The position numbers and the translations under genes are program-made. Shown here one piece after another: positions 50,034 to 58,508 of a DNA stretch of 64,000 nucleotides. Below the pieces are notes generated by a model. The model did not search any database. It was not told where the DNA came from and worked only from the letters and a program-made list of their open reading frames with translations. Source of the stretch: Thiemannella venezuelensis (GTDB lineage: Bacteria; Actinomycetota; Actinomycetes; Streptosporangiales; Streptosporangiaceae); contig NZ_JACHJJ010000008.1 of assembly GCF_014203605.1 (NCBI RefSeq), forward strand, positions 1-64,000. Direction: 5' to 3'. The number at the start of each line of letters is the position of its first letter. Within the stretch, counting starts at the first letter, position 1.

Positions 50034-50918
50034 CTACCTCTCCGGCCCCGCGAGGGTCTCCGCCAGCCGGGAGAAGCCGTCGTCCCCGTGGCCGGAGCCG
50101 ACGGCCCGCCGGGCGACGGCCGCCGCCGCGTCCAGCACACCGGTGTCGAGCCCGTGGCCCCGGGCGGCGTGGGCGATGTGCTCCATGCCCGCGAGCGCCG
50201 ACCGGACGGTGGACGCGTCGCCCGGATGGCGGCCGTCGTCGACGTGCCCGGCGAACTCGTCGATGATGCCCGGCATCAGGTCGCTGATCCCCCGCGCGAA
50301 CGGGGCCAGCTCCCGGGCCGTGACGCCCTCGGCGGAGGCCAGGGCGAAGGCGTGGACGAGGCCGCTCATGGACGTCCAGAACAGGTCGAGCAGGGCCACG
50401 TCGTACGCCGCCGCCCGCCCCGGGTCGGCTCCGAGGTGGACGGCGGCGCCGCCCAGGCTCGCCAGCGTGTCCCGGTGCCGCCGGTGGACCTCCTCCGGCC
50501 CGCTGTACAGGACGAGGGCCCCGGGGCCCCCGATGGTCCCGGTGGGGGTCATGATCGAGCCGTCGAGGTAGTCGATGCCGTGTTCGGCCGCCCACGCGGC
50601 GGTACGGCGGGCGTTCTCCGGCGAGTCCGCGGTGAGGTTCACCAGCGTCCTGCCCCTGAGCGCGCCGGCGGCGGGCTCGGTGACCGCGCGTACGGCGTCG
50701 TAGTCGATCACGCAGACGATCGTCAGCGGGCTCGCCGCGACCGCGTCGGCTACGCTGTCCGCCCGCGAGGCGCCCCGGGCCGCGAGGGCGTCCGCTTTCG
50801 AGGCCGTACGGTTCCACACGGTCGTGGGATGGCCGCTCTCCAGGAAGGCGGTGGCCAGTGCCCTGCCCATCGGTCCCAGGCCCAGGACCGTCACCGGGGA
50901 TCGGTCGCCGTCGGTCAT
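50034..50918 (-). CDS. Imine reductase-like NADP-dependent dehydrogenase (copy 2)
   Basis: A 294-residue protein of the beta-hydroxyacid dehydrogenase/imine reductase group. NADP motif VLGLGPMGRALATAFLESGH with NRT for the 2'-phosphate (residues 30-40), GIDYLDGSIMTPTGTIGGPG, and the helical C-terminal dimer domain with AAAYDVALLDLFWTSMSGLV. An Asp/Tyr at this last segment is the proton donor in characterised imine reductases. ATG at 50916-50918 is 74 bases after the paralogue, from which it clearly derives by duplication. The cyclic imine or ketone substrate is unknown. Confidence 0.82.
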   Translation of the reverse strand: MTDGDRSPVTVLGLGPMGRALATAFLESGHPTTVWNRTASKADALAARGASRADSVADAVAASPLTIVCVIDYDAVRAVTEPAAGALRGRTLVNLTADSPENARRTAAWAAEHGIDYLDGSIMTPTGTIGGPGALVLYSGPEEVHRRHRDTLASLGGAAVHLGADPGRAAAYDVALLDLFWTSMSGLVHAFALASAEGVTARELAPFARGISDLMPGIIDEFAGHVDDGRHPGDASTVRSALAGMEHIAHAARGHGLDTGVLDAAAAVARRAVGSGHGDDGFSRLAETLAGPER

Positions 50919-50992
50919 GTGTGCACACTCCAGAGAAGTCGTCGAGGGTGAAGGCGTCCCGGGAGGCCGGGACGCCGGGAGGCGCCGGCGGC

Positions 50993-51880
50993 TCAGCCCC
51001 GGGCCGGGGCCGTGCGCAGCAGCCCGACCAGGCTGGAGACGTCGCCCCCGCCGTGGCCGGCGGCGACGCCCCGGTCGAGCAGCGCCCGCATGGGCTCCAC
51101 CAGCTCGGTGCTGACGCCCTGCGCCCTGCTGGCGTCCAGCAGGTTGACGTAGGCCGCCGCCTGCATCTCCAGGTTCGAGTCCGCGGCCGAGTGGTCGCCG
51201 GAGTCGACCGCCGCCGCCATCGCGGGAAGGCTCGCGATCATGGCGTTGAGGAACCCGGAGACCATGGGCGTGAACTCCGAGGCCGGGACCTCCTCCGAAC
51301 CGGCCATGGCGACGGCGTGGAAGAAGCCGCCGAACATCCCGTACATCGCGCCGAGCAGTGCCAGGTCGTACAGCGACGCCCGCCCCGGGTCGTCGTCCAC
51401 GTAGACGGCCGTGCCCAGCGCGCCGAGCAGCCGCTCGTGGGCACCGAAGGCGTCCCGCGAGCCGCTGTAGAGGATCATCGCCTCGGCCTGCCCGATCATC
51501 GGAGGCACGGCCATGATCCCTCCGTCCAGGTAACCGGCGCCGTGCCCGGCCGCCCATCCGGCCGTCTCACGGGCCTGTCCCGGCGTGCCGTTGGTGAGGT
51601 TCACCACCGTCCGGCCCGCCAGCGTCCCGGCCACCGGGTCGAGGGTCTCGCGCACCGCCGCGTAGTCCAGCACGCACACCACGGCGACCGGGCTCGCGGC
51701 GACCGCCTCGGCGACGGCGGCGGTCTCGGCCGCGCCCCGGGCGACGAGTTCTCCGGCCCTGCCGGGCGTACGGTTCCACACGGTCGTGGGGTGGCCGTTC
51801 TCCAGGAAGGCCCCCGCCAGCGCCCTGCCCATCGCGCCCAGACCGATGACGCTCACCGGTGGGCGGTTGTCGTCCGTCAC
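50993..51880 (-). CDS. Imine reductase-like NADP-dependent dehydrogenase (copy 1)
   Basis: A 295-residue paralogue of the downstream gene with VIGLGAMGRALAGAFLENGH, NRTPGRAGELVARGA, YLDGGIMAVPPMIGQAEAMI, and the C-terminal SLYDLALLGAMYGMFGGFFH. Compared with copy 2, the proton-donor segment has lost an Asp (ALLGAM against ALLDLF), so the two may differ in substrate. The GTG at 51878-51880 follows GGGGGC. It is the proximal gene of the pair and is divergent from an HxlR regulator across a 153-base spacer with a perfect operator-like dyad. Confidence 0.82.
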   Translation of the reverse strand: MTDDNRPPVSVIGLGAMGRALAGAFLENGHPTTVWNRTPGRAGELVARGAAETAAVAEAVAASPVAVVCVLDYAAVRETLDPVAGTLAGRTVVNLTNGTPGQARETAGWAAGHGAGYLDGGIMAVPPMIGQAEAMILYSGSRDAFGAHERLLGALGTAVYVDDDPGRASLYDLALLGAMYGMFGGFFHAVAMAGSEEVPASEFTPMVSGFLNAMIASLPAMAAAVDSGDHSAADSNLEMQAAAYVNLLDASRAQGVSTELVEPMRALLDRGVAAGHGGGDVSSLVGLLRTAPARG

Positions 51881-51980
51881 TTCGTGCCCCCGTTCGGATC
51901 GGCCTGTCCGGCCTCGGAAAAGCCCGGTCCGGGATTCCGGACCGGGCATTCCGATGCTCGCGCCGTGGTGCACTTTCCTC

Positions 51981-52007
51981 AAGTACCTACTATTTTTTCA
52001 GGTACTT
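51981..52007. promoter_or_regulatory. HxlR-type operator
   Basis: AAGTACCT (51981-51988) and AGGTACTT (52000-52007) are perfect 8-base arms with an 11-base AT-rich spacer. It lies between the HxlR gene and the imine reductases, a position that could control both. Confidence 0.6.
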
Positions 52008-52033
52008 ACCTTTTTGTATGTGAAGAGGACGCG

Positions 52034-52369
52034 ATGAAGAAGCGGACGTACAACTGCGGCCTCGACGCCGCCGTCGACGTCGTGGGCGGCAAGTGGAAGG
52101 CGCTGATCCTGTGGGCGCTGCACCACGAGCCCCTCAGGTTCGGGGAGCTGAGGCGGTCGGTCTCGGGCATCAGCGAGAAGATGCTGATCCAGCAGCTCCG
52201 CGAGATGGAGACCTCCGGCCTGGTGCACCGGGAGGTCTACCACCAGGTCCCGCCGAAGGTGGAGTACTCGCTCACCGACTTCGGCCGGTCGCTCAACACC
52301 GCGCTCATCCCGCTCGGAGAGTGGGGGGAGGAGCACATGGCGACCATCGAGGCCATCCCCCGCGACTGA
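52034..52369 (+). CDS. HxlR family transcriptional regulator
   Basis: A 111-residue winged-helix protein of the HxlR/MarR-like group. N-terminal YNCGLDAAVDVVGGKWKALILWAL carries the conserved Cys that acts as redox or aldehyde sensor in some relatives; then FGELRRSVSGISEKMLIQQLREMETSGLVHR (recognition helix and wing) and VEYSLTDFGRSLN. The ATG at 52034 follows AAGAGGAC. It is divergent from the imine reductase pair and probably controls it through the dyad just upstream. Confidence 0.88.
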   Translation: MKKRTYNCGLDAAVDVVGGKWKALILWALHHEPLRFGELRRSVSGISEKMLIQQLREMETSGLVHREVYHQVPPKVEYSLTDFGRSLNTALIPLGEWGEEHMATIEAIPRD

Positions 52370-52379
52370 TGGGAGCTAC

Positions 52380-52395
52380 CGGGTCGGCCGACCCG
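52380..52395. terminator. Short perfect hairpin between convergent genes
   Basis: CGGGTCGG and CCGACCCG abut with no loop, 10 bases after the HxlR stop, between it and the convergent ABC exporter. Confidence 0.4.
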
Positions 52396-52450
52396 CCGGA
52401 GTCCCGGCCGGACCCGGGCGGCCCGCCGGAGGGCGCGGCGCGGGCGCCGG

Positions 52451-54271
52451 TCAGCGGCGGAGCGCGTCCGGGGCGTCGTCGTCGGCCAGGAAGCCCCCGG
52501 ACTGGTGGTGCCAGAGCCGGGCGTAGGGGCCCCGGGCCCGGAGCAGCTCGTCGTGGGTGCCCTGCTCCACGATGCGCCCCCGGTTGAGCACGACGAGCCG
52601 GTCCATGCGGACGACGGTGCTCAGCCGGTGCGCGACCACGATCGCGGTACGGCCCTGCATCGAGCTCCACAGGGCCTCCTGGACGAGGATCTCGCTCTCG
52701 GAGTCCAGGGCGCTGGTCGCCTCGTCCAGCAGCAGGATCGGCGCGTCGCGCAGGATGGCGCGCGCGAGGGCGACGCGCTGCCGCTGGCCGCCGGAGAGCT
52801 TGACGCCGCGCTCGCCGACCAGGGTGTCGAACCCGTCCGGCAGGGACTCGACGAACTCCGTGACATGCGCCGCCCGCGCGGCCCGGAGGATCTCGGCGTC
52901 GGTGGCGCCCGGCCGGGCGAACGCGAGGTTGTCCCGCACGGACCGGTGGAACATGGCGGGTTCCTGGGGGACGTACGCGATGAGGCTGCGCAGGTCGGCC
53001 TGGCGGAGCCGGGTGATGTCCTGGCCGCCCACGAGGATCCTGCCCCCGTCCACGTCCATGAGGCGCAGCAGCAGCCGGGTGAGGGTGCTCTTGCCGCCGC
53101 CGGACTGGCCGACCAGCCCGATCCTGGCGCCGCTGGGGATGTCCAGGTCGAGGTCCTCGAACAGGGGCGGGCCGTCGCCGTACGCGAACCTCACCCGCTC
53201 GAAGCGGACGCCCGCGCCGGCCGGGCGCAGCGGCTGCGGGTCGGCCGGGTCCACCACGGCCGGCGGCACGAGGAGCAGTTCGGTGAACTGCGCCGCTTCG
53301 GTGAGCACGCTCTCCATGCGCCGGTATATCTGGTTGAACTCGAACATGATGCTGATCGTGTTCGAGTAGTAGGTGAACGTCACCACGATGGCCTCCACCC
53401 CGAGGCCGCCGCCGAGCGCCACGGCGAGGAGCAGGCCCAGTGCGCTGGTGAGCACCGACATCGGGGCGACGACGGTGTCCACCCGGAGGTTGCCGTAGTC
53501 CCAGGAGCGCAGGGACAGCCTGTGCTGCTCGGCGAGCCTGACCCGGTGCTCGGCGGCCTCGCGCTCCTCGGCCGCGAACGCGCGGACCGTGTCCATGTTG
53601 GCCAGCACGTCGGCGACGTGGCCCGACACCCGCACCTTGGCGGCCTCGCGTTCGTCGACCAGCGCCTGGCGGCGGCGGATGAGCGGGGCGACGAGCACGG
53701 CGGTGACGACGATGAGGCCCACGAGGACGAGGACCAGCAGCGGGTGGTACCGCCACAGCACCACCGAGGCGAAGGCCAGGGGCACCACCTTGGCGATGAT
53801 CGAGAATGTGAGCGTGTCGGCGAACTCCTCGAACCTGGAGGAGAATCCGAGCACCCGCTTGGTCAGCGAACCGGCGAAGTTGTCGTGGAAGAACGCGGCG
53901 TCCTTGGCCAGCAGCTCGTCCATGCCCACCACGCCGAGCCGCTCGATGCCCCGGGCGTCGGTGCGGTTCAGGAAGTGGATCCCCACCCGCCACAGCACCT
54001 CGCCCGCCAGCAGCAGCGCGGCGAAGCCGAGCACGTAGGGCAGCAGCGCGCCGACGGAGCCGTCCCCGCCGCGGGACAGGTGCCCCACGAGCCCGGCCAC
54101 CGCCAGCGGCGCCAGGTACAGCAGGCAGACGTTCCCGATCGCCGGCAACGTCAGCGCGGGCACCGCGACCCGCCACTGACGCCTCAGCTCACCGCAGTAG
54201 TGGCGCAGCACCAGCAGGACGGCCGACTTCCGCACCGACGGACCGGCTCCAGAGCCCCCGAGCCCAGCCAT
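52451..54271 (-). CDS. ABC transporter, fused membrane and ATPase domains
   Basis: A 606-residue exporter half-transporter. The membrane part runs to about residue 340; the NBD has consensus Walker A GQSGGGKSTLT, Q-loop YVPQEPAMFHRSVRDNLAF, signature KLSGGQRQRVALARAI, Walker B LLLDEATSALD and H-loop VAHRLSTV. All motifs are canonical, so it can work as a homodimer, in contrast to the pair at 46480-49984. ATG at 54269-54271 has GGGAGGGCGG upstream. It converges on the HxlR gene. Substrate unknown; its N-terminus (SVRKSAVLLVLRHYCGELRR) is a plain cytoplasmic lead. Confidence 0.88.
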   Translation of the reverse strand: MAGLGGSGAGPSVRKSAVLLVLRHYCGELRRQWRVAVPALTLPAIGNVCLLYLAPLAVAGLVGHLSRGGDGSVGALLPYVLGFAALLLAGEVLWRVGIHFLNRTDARGIERLGVVGMDELLAKDAAFFHDNFAGSLTKRVLGFSSRFEEFADTLTFSIIAKVVPLAFASVVLWRYHPLLVLVLVGLIVVTAVLVAPLIRRRQALVDEREAAKVRVSGHVADVLANMDTVRAFAAEEREAAEHRVRLAEQHRLSLRSWDYGNLRVDTVVAPMSVLTSALGLLLAVALGGGLGVEAIVVTFTYYSNTISIMFEFNQIYRRMESVLTEAAQFTELLLVPPAVVDPADPQPLRPAGAGVRFERVRFAYGDGPPLFEDLDLDIPSGARIGLVGQSGGGKSTLTRLLLRLMDVDGGRILVGGQDITRLRQADLRSLIAYVPQEPAMFHRSVRDNLAFARPGATDAEILRAARAAHVTEFVESLPDGFDTLVGERGVKLSGGQRQRVALARAILRDAPILLLDEATSALDSESEILVQEALWSSMQGRTAIVVAHRLSTVVRMDRLVVLNRGRIVEQGTHDELLRARGPYARLWHHQSGGFLADDDAPDALRR

Positions 54272-54496
54272 CCGCCCTCCCGAATGCCGACACCGCCCTG
54301 GCCATGCTGCCGCAGGCCGTACGGGGGGAGCGAACGATTTTCCGGCCGCCCCGGCCCGCGCCGCTCCGCGGTCCGCCGGGTACGGCTCGCGCCGGAAGTC
54401 CCCGGAGCGGCGGGGACCGCCGAACGCCCGGCGGAGCCCCCGTGCGGGCGCACGCATCCCGCCCCGCCGCGGAACCCCGGTCACCTGCGATATCAA

Positions 54497-54539
54497 CTGG
54501 TCCAATCAGTTGACCAGAGGTGTCGGTACAGAACACAAT
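54497..54539 (+). promoter_or_regulatory. Promoter and operator of the GntR operon
   Basis: CTGGTC (54497-54502) and GACCAG (54512-54517) form a dyad with a 9-base spacer that overlaps a TTGACC -35 (54510-54515). CACAAT (54534-54539) is 18 bases downstream and 7 bases before the ATG, giving a leaderless promoter that the regulator would block. Confidence 0.55.
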
Positions 54540-54546
54540 TCTGGCC

Positions 54547-55257
54547 ATGACAGATGAGCGCATCCGGCGCGAATCGGTCTCCGACCAGGTCTTCGCCCGC
54601 CTGAGGGACCGCATCCTCAGCAGTGCCCTGGAACCCGGAGCCGAACTCACCGCCGAACGGGACCTCGCCGAGCAGTACGGCGTCAACCGGCACGCCGTAC
54701 GCGAGGCCCTCAAGAGACTCCAGCAGGCCCGGCTCGTGGAGGTCAGCCACGGCGGGCGGACCCGCGTACTGGACTGGCGGCAGAACGCCGGCCTCGACCT
54801 CGCGATGCACCTCGCCCGCACCGGCGACGTCCTGCGGGTGGAGAACCTGCAGCGGGACATGCTGGAGATGCGCGCGTGCATCGGCGCCGACGCCGCCCGG
54901 CTGTGCGCCGGGCGCGGCTCCGACGCCGACCTGGCGGCGATCGCCGGGGCGGCGGCCCGCTACGGCACGGAGGGCGAGGACCTGGGCGCGCTCGGCGCCG
55001 CCGACATCGCCTGGTGGCGGCTGATCATCCGGGGCTCGGGCAACGTCGCCTACCTGCTGGCCTTCAACAGCCTGGTCGGCAGCGACCTGGCGGTAGGCCG
55101 GGTGCCGTCCGACCACCGTGCGGAGGAGTTGCTGGACGTGGCCGCGCACCGGCGGCTCGCCGGGCTGATCTCCGAGCGCCGGGCCGCCGACGCCGAGCGC
55201 GCCGCCCGCGAGCTGCTGTCGCGCAGTGTGCCCGCACTGCCGGAGAGGGCGCGATGA
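54547..55257 (+). CDS. GntR/FadR-like transcriptional regulator
   Basis: A 236-residue regulator. N-terminal GntR winged helix: SVSDQVFARLRDRILSSALE, ELTAERDLAEQYGVNRHAVREALKRLQQARLVEVSHGGRTRVLDW, then a helical FCD/FadR-type domain (ENLQRDMLEMRACIGADAAR, residues 75-230). FCD-type proteins bind acids or acyl-CoA; a lipid-derived ligand would fit the downstream enzymes. ATG at 54547 is preferred over 54520. Its end overlaps the next start (ATGA), so it is co-translated with the membrane hydroxylase. Autoregulation through the upstream dyad is likely. Confidence 0.85.
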   Translation: MTDERIRRESVSDQVFARLRDRILSSALEPGAELTAERDLAEQYGVNRHAVREALKRLQQARLVEVSHGGRTRVLDWRQNAGLDLAMHLARTGDVLRVENLQRDMLEMRACIGADAARLCAGRGSDADLAAIAGAAARYGTEGEDLGALGAADIAWWRLIIRGSGNVAYLLAFNSLVGSDLAVGRVPSDHRAEELLDVAAHRRLAGLISERRAADAERAARELLSRSVPALPERAR

Positions 55258-56093
55258 TCCCCGCGGTGATGTACGCGATCCCGGCGTTCGTGCTGCTGGT
55301 CGCGGTCGAGGCCCTGTCGTACCGGTTCCGTCCCGACGACGGCGAGCGCGGCTACGACGCGCGCGACACGGTCACCAGCATGTCGATGGGCGCGGGCAGC
55401 CAGGTGGTCGGCTTCCCGTGGAAGGCGTTCGCGGTCGTCGCCTACGCCGGCCTGTACACGCTGGCCCCCTGGCAGCTCTCGCCCGCCTCGGCGTGGACGT
55501 GGGTGCTGCTGTTCTTCGCCGACGACCTGGCCTACTACTGGTTCCACCGGCTGCACCACCGCATCCGCATGCTGTGGGCCAGCCATGTGGTCCACCACTC
55601 CAGCCGGTACTTCAACCTCTCCACCGCGCTGCGGCAGAGCTGGACCCCCATGAGCACGCTGCCGTTCTGGCTGCCGCTGGCCCTGCTGGGCATCCCGCCC
55701 TGGATGATCCTGCTGCAGCAGTCGATCAGCCTGGTCTACCAGTTCTTCCTGCACACCGAGCGGGTCGGGACGCTGTGGCGCCCGATCGAGCTGGTCTTCA
55801 ACACCCCCTCCCACCACCGCGTGCACCACGGCTCCAACAGCGCCTACCTGGACCGCAACTACGGCGGCATCCTCATCGTCTGGGACCGCCTGTTCCGCAC
55901 CTTCGAGGCCGAGGGCGAGCGGGTCGTCTACGGCCTGACCAAGAACATCAGCACCTACAACCCGGTCCGGGTGGCCTTCCACGAGTACGCCGCCCTCTGG
56001 CGGGACGTCCGCGCCGCGGACCGGTGGCGCGACCGCATGGGCTACCTGCTCGGCCCGCCCGGCTGGGCGCCCCGGGCACGGGAGCGGGTCTGA
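55254..56093 (+). CDS. Sterol desaturase/fatty acid hydroxylase family protein, alkylglycerol monooxygenase-like
   Basis: A 279-residue membrane di-iron enzyme with the histidine clusters of the fatty acid hydroxylase superfamily: HRLHH (98-102), HVVHH (111-115), His167 and HHRVHH (187-192). The stretch DDLAYYWFHRLHH...LWASHVVHHSS...NLSTALRQSW resembles animal alkylglycerol monooxygenase (TMEM195/AGMO), which cleaves the ether bond of alkylglycerols. I use this as a lead, not a proof. About four membrane segments are predicted. It is coupled upstream to the GntR gene and is 2 bases before the lysoplasmalogenase. Confidence 0.75.
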   Translation: MIPAVMYAIPAFVLLVAVEALSYRFRPDDGERGYDARDTVTSMSMGAGSQVVGFPWKAFAVVAYAGLYTLAPWQLSPASAWTWVLLFFADDLAYYWFHRLHHRIRMLWASHVVHHSSRYFNLSTALRQSWTPMSTLPFWLPLALLGIPPWMILLQQSISLVYQFFLHTERVGTLWRPIELVFNTPSHHRVHHGSNSAYLDRNYGGILIVWDRLFRTFEAEGERVVYGLTKNISTYNPVRVAFHEYAALWRDVRAADRWRDRMGYLLGPPGWAPRARERV

Positions 56094-56095
56094 CG

Positions 56096-56746
56096 ATGCT
56101 CCTCCTCTACGCCGGGCTCGCCCTGGCCGACCTGCTCGCCGTCCTGCTCGACATCCCGGCGCTGGAATGGGCGAGCAAGCCGCTGCTCGCCCCGGTCCTC
56201 GCGGTGTACCTGCTGCGGGCCGACCCCCGGCAGCGGCTGCTGCCCGCCGGCCTGGCCTTCGCCGCGGCCGGGGACGTCGCCCTCCTGATGGAGGGCCGGA
56301 TCGCCTTCGCCGCCGGCATGGCCTGCTTCCTGGCCATGCAGGTCTGCTACATCGCGGCGTTCGCCCGTGCGGGCGCCTTCGCCGTACTGCGCGCCCGCCC
56401 CTGGGTGCCGGGCGTCTACCTGCTGGTGTGGCTCGCCGCGAGTGTCGCGCTGTGGGACGCGCTGGGCGGGCTGCGAATCCCCATCGTCCTGTACGGCCTG
56501 GCCCTGATCGCCATGGCGGCGGCCGCGAGCGGGGTCGGCCGCGTGGTCGCGGCGGGCGGCGCCCTGTTCGCGGTCTCCGACCTGCTGATCGGGCTCGGCG
56601 TGGCGGGGACGCAGTTCCCGGGCAGGGGCCTGGTCGTGATGGCGACCTACGTCCTCGCGCAGGTCCTGATCGTCTGCGGGTTCCTCCGCGCGGTCCGCCA
56701 GGCGGGCCCGGCGGAACCGGCGGCTCCCGCACCGCGCTCCGCCTGA
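56096..56746 (+). CDS. Lysoplasmalogenase (YhhN/TMEM86 family)
   Basis: A 216-residue, roughly eight-helix membrane protein of the YhhN/TMEM86 family, whose characterised members hydrolyse the vinyl-ether bond of lysoplasmalogens. WASKPLLAPVLAVYLLRADP and AFAAAGDVALLMEGRIAFAAGMACFLAMQVCYIAAF carry the family SKPL and GDxxLL motifs; LFAVSDLLIGLGVAGTQFPG, the late SD motif, is also present. It starts 2 bases after the hydroxylase stop, making a three-gene operon with the GntR regulator. A bidirectional hairpin follows. Confidence 0.85.
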   Translation: MLLLYAGLALADLLAVLLDIPALEWASKPLLAPVLAVYLLRADPRQRLLPAGLAFAAAGDVALLMEGRIAFAAGMACFLAMQVCYIAAFARAGAFAVLRARPWVPGVYLLVWLAASVALWDALGGLRIPIVLYGLALIAMAAAASGVGRVVAAGGALFAVSDLLIGLGVAGTQFPGRGLVVMATYVLAQVLIVCGFLRAVRQAGPAEPAAPAPRSA

Positions 56747-56757
56747 CGGGCCGGGAC

Positions 56758-56789
56758 GCGGCGGGTACGGCCGGCGCCGTACCCGCCGC
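56758..56789. terminator. Bidirectional hairpin between convergent genes
   Basis: Perfect 14-base arms (GCGGCGGGTACGGC left) enclose the 4-base loop CGGC, between the lysoplasmalogenase and the convergent glycoside hydrolase. A classic stem-loop position, without a T-tract. Confidence 0.65.
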
Positions 56790-56795
56790 ACGGGT

Positions 56796-58403
56796 TCACG
56801 AGACGGTCTGGGTGAAGGTGGAGGTGGTCTCCTGATAGGTCTGACCGGTCGGCTGGAAGTCGAAGGAGTAGCTCAGCCGGTCACCGGAGCGCAGGGTGAC
56901 CGGCAGCTCCCACCGTCCGCGGGCGGCGTTCCAGCTCAGGAAGTAGTTGAGCTGCCCGCCTCCGTTGACGGTGTAGTGCACGGTGACGAAGCTCGCGGTG
57001 AAGCCGGTCGGCTTGAACCAGACGGCCGTGCGGTCGGCGCCGTGGGTGTAGCGGCCGGGCGTGGCGGTCGGGGTCGCCGTGGGCGTGACCGTGGGCGTCA
57101 CCGTCGGGGTCGGGGTGGGCGAGACCGTGGGCGTGGGGGTCGGGGAGGGCGTGCCGGTCCCGTTGACGTAGACCGGCTTGCGCAGCTCGGCGAGGAAGCG
57201 GTCGCGGATCAGGGTGCTGCCCTGGACCCGGGAGTCGCCCCAGTAGCCGTTGGCGCAGCCGGGACCGCCGGCCTGGGCGCCGTCGGCGCACTTCCACAGC
57301 GGCTGGCTCTCCCAGTCGGTGTTGATGTAGGAGACGGCGCGGATGACGTCGCGGTTGTTCTCGATGAGGGAGAAGAATCCGGCGTACCACTGGTTCCAGA
57401 TCGTCTCGGCGCTCGCGGCGCCGGTCTGCTTGGTGAAGATGCAGCTGCGGGTGCCGGTGCCGGTGCTGTAGCCCTGCGGCGCGGCCTCGGCGATCATGGC
57501 GGGCTTGGCGTGGGCGCGGGCGAAGTCGAGGATCCGGCTCTGCGCCTGCGCGGGGGGCATGTCGGAGGTCCGGCAGCCCCACTGGGTGGCGATGGAGCCG
57601 GCGTTGTAGAAGGACGACAGGCCGACCCAGTCGACGACGTCGTCGCCGGGGTACCACGTGTTCAGGTGGTTCGGGTCGGTGACGACGTAGTTCCACTCGG
57701 GGTGGTCCGGGGAGGTGTTGAGCGGCCAGGCCGCGCTCTGCCAGACGGTGGCGACCCTGGTGGCGCCGAGGGCGTCGATGCGGCCCTTGATGTAGCGGAA
57801 GGCCTTCTTGTAGAAGTCGGCGTTGTAGCAGTTCCACGGGCCGTCGAACTCGTAGCCGATGCGCAGGTAGACCGCCCGGCCGTACCCCTTGAGCCGGTTG
57901 ACCATCTCGTCGACCTTGGCGCGGTACTGGCCGACCAGCGCCGGGGTCAGGTCGGCGTCGCCGTTGTCGATGATGGCCCGCAGGGGCTGGTTTCCGCAGC
58001 CGCTGGAGGTGTCGGACAGGTAGAGGCCGACCGCGAGGGCGCCGTCGGGGTACTGCGACAGGGTGGCGGGGAAGTCGACGCGGCCGGCGCCCCAGTCGGC
58101 GGGGGCGGCCATGCCGGCCAGGGGCGGCGGGTCACCGCCCAGGACGAGGTTGGTGTAGAGCGTGACGCCGCCCGGCTTGGGCGTCAGGCCCCTGTCCAGC
58201 ACGTCGCGCTTGTAGTCGGACAGGGTGCTGCTGTCCTGGCCCATCAGGAACAGCACCCTGCCGTCGGCCGGCAGGTTGCGGCCCCCGACGGGGTCCGCCG
58301 AGACGGCGCTGCCGGCGGCGGGTTGTGCCGTGGTCAGGGTCGCGGTCATCGTGGCCGCGGCCGCGGCCGCGGCGATCGCGGCCAGACCTCTGGACATGCG
58401 CAT
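56796..58403 (-). CDS. Secreted GH26-like glycoside hydrolase with C-terminal carbohydrate-binding domain
   Basis: A 535-residue secreted enzyme: signal peptide (LAAIAAAAAAATMTATLTTA), a catalytic TIM-barrel from about residue 40 to 400 with YLRIGYEFDGPWNCYN (candidate acid/base Glu) and PAMIAEAAPQGY (candidate nucleophile Glu), a Pro/Thr-rich linker (TPSPTPTPTV repeats) and a 95-residue beta-sandwich (VWFKPTGFTASFVTVHYTVN) of the kind found on beta-1,3-glucan-binding modules. The family call GH26-like rests on the motif pattern. Substrate could be mannan, xylan or a mixed beta-glucan. ATG at 58401-58403 has GGAG upstream. LacI follows on the same strand. Confidence 0.72.
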   Translation of the reverse strand: MRMSRGLAAIAAAAAAATMTATLTTAQPAAGSAVSADPVGGRNLPADGRVLFLMGQDSSTLSDYKRDVLDRGLTPKPGGVTLYTNLVLGGDPPPLAGMAAPADWGAGRVDFPATLSQYPDGALAVGLYLSDTSSGCGNQPLRAIIDNGDADLTPALVGQYRAKVDEMVNRLKGYGRAVYLRIGYEFDGPWNCYNADFYKKAFRYIKGRIDALGATRVATVWQSAAWPLNTSPDHPEWNYVVTDPNHLNTWYPGDDVVDWVGLSSFYNAGSIATQWGCRTSDMPPAQAQSRILDFARAHAKPAMIAEAAPQGYSTGTGTRSCIFTKQTGAASAETIWNQWYAGFFSLIENNRDVIRAVSYINTDWESQPLWKCADGAQAGGPGCANGYWGDSRVQGSTLIRDRFLAELRKPVYVNGTGTPSPTPTPTVSPTPTPTVTPTVTPTATPTATPGRYTHGADRTAVWFKPTGFTASFVTVHYTVNGGGQLNYFLSWNAARGRWELPVTLRSGDRLSYSFDFQPTGQTYQETTSTFTQTVS

Positions 58404-58508
58404 GCGATGCTCCAATACACACACGGTGGGGGGACGGGCTCTCGGCACCTGACCCGCCCGCAGGTGTGGAGCTCTGCGCGCCATGGTGATCCTGCGGCGA
58501 CCGCAAAG

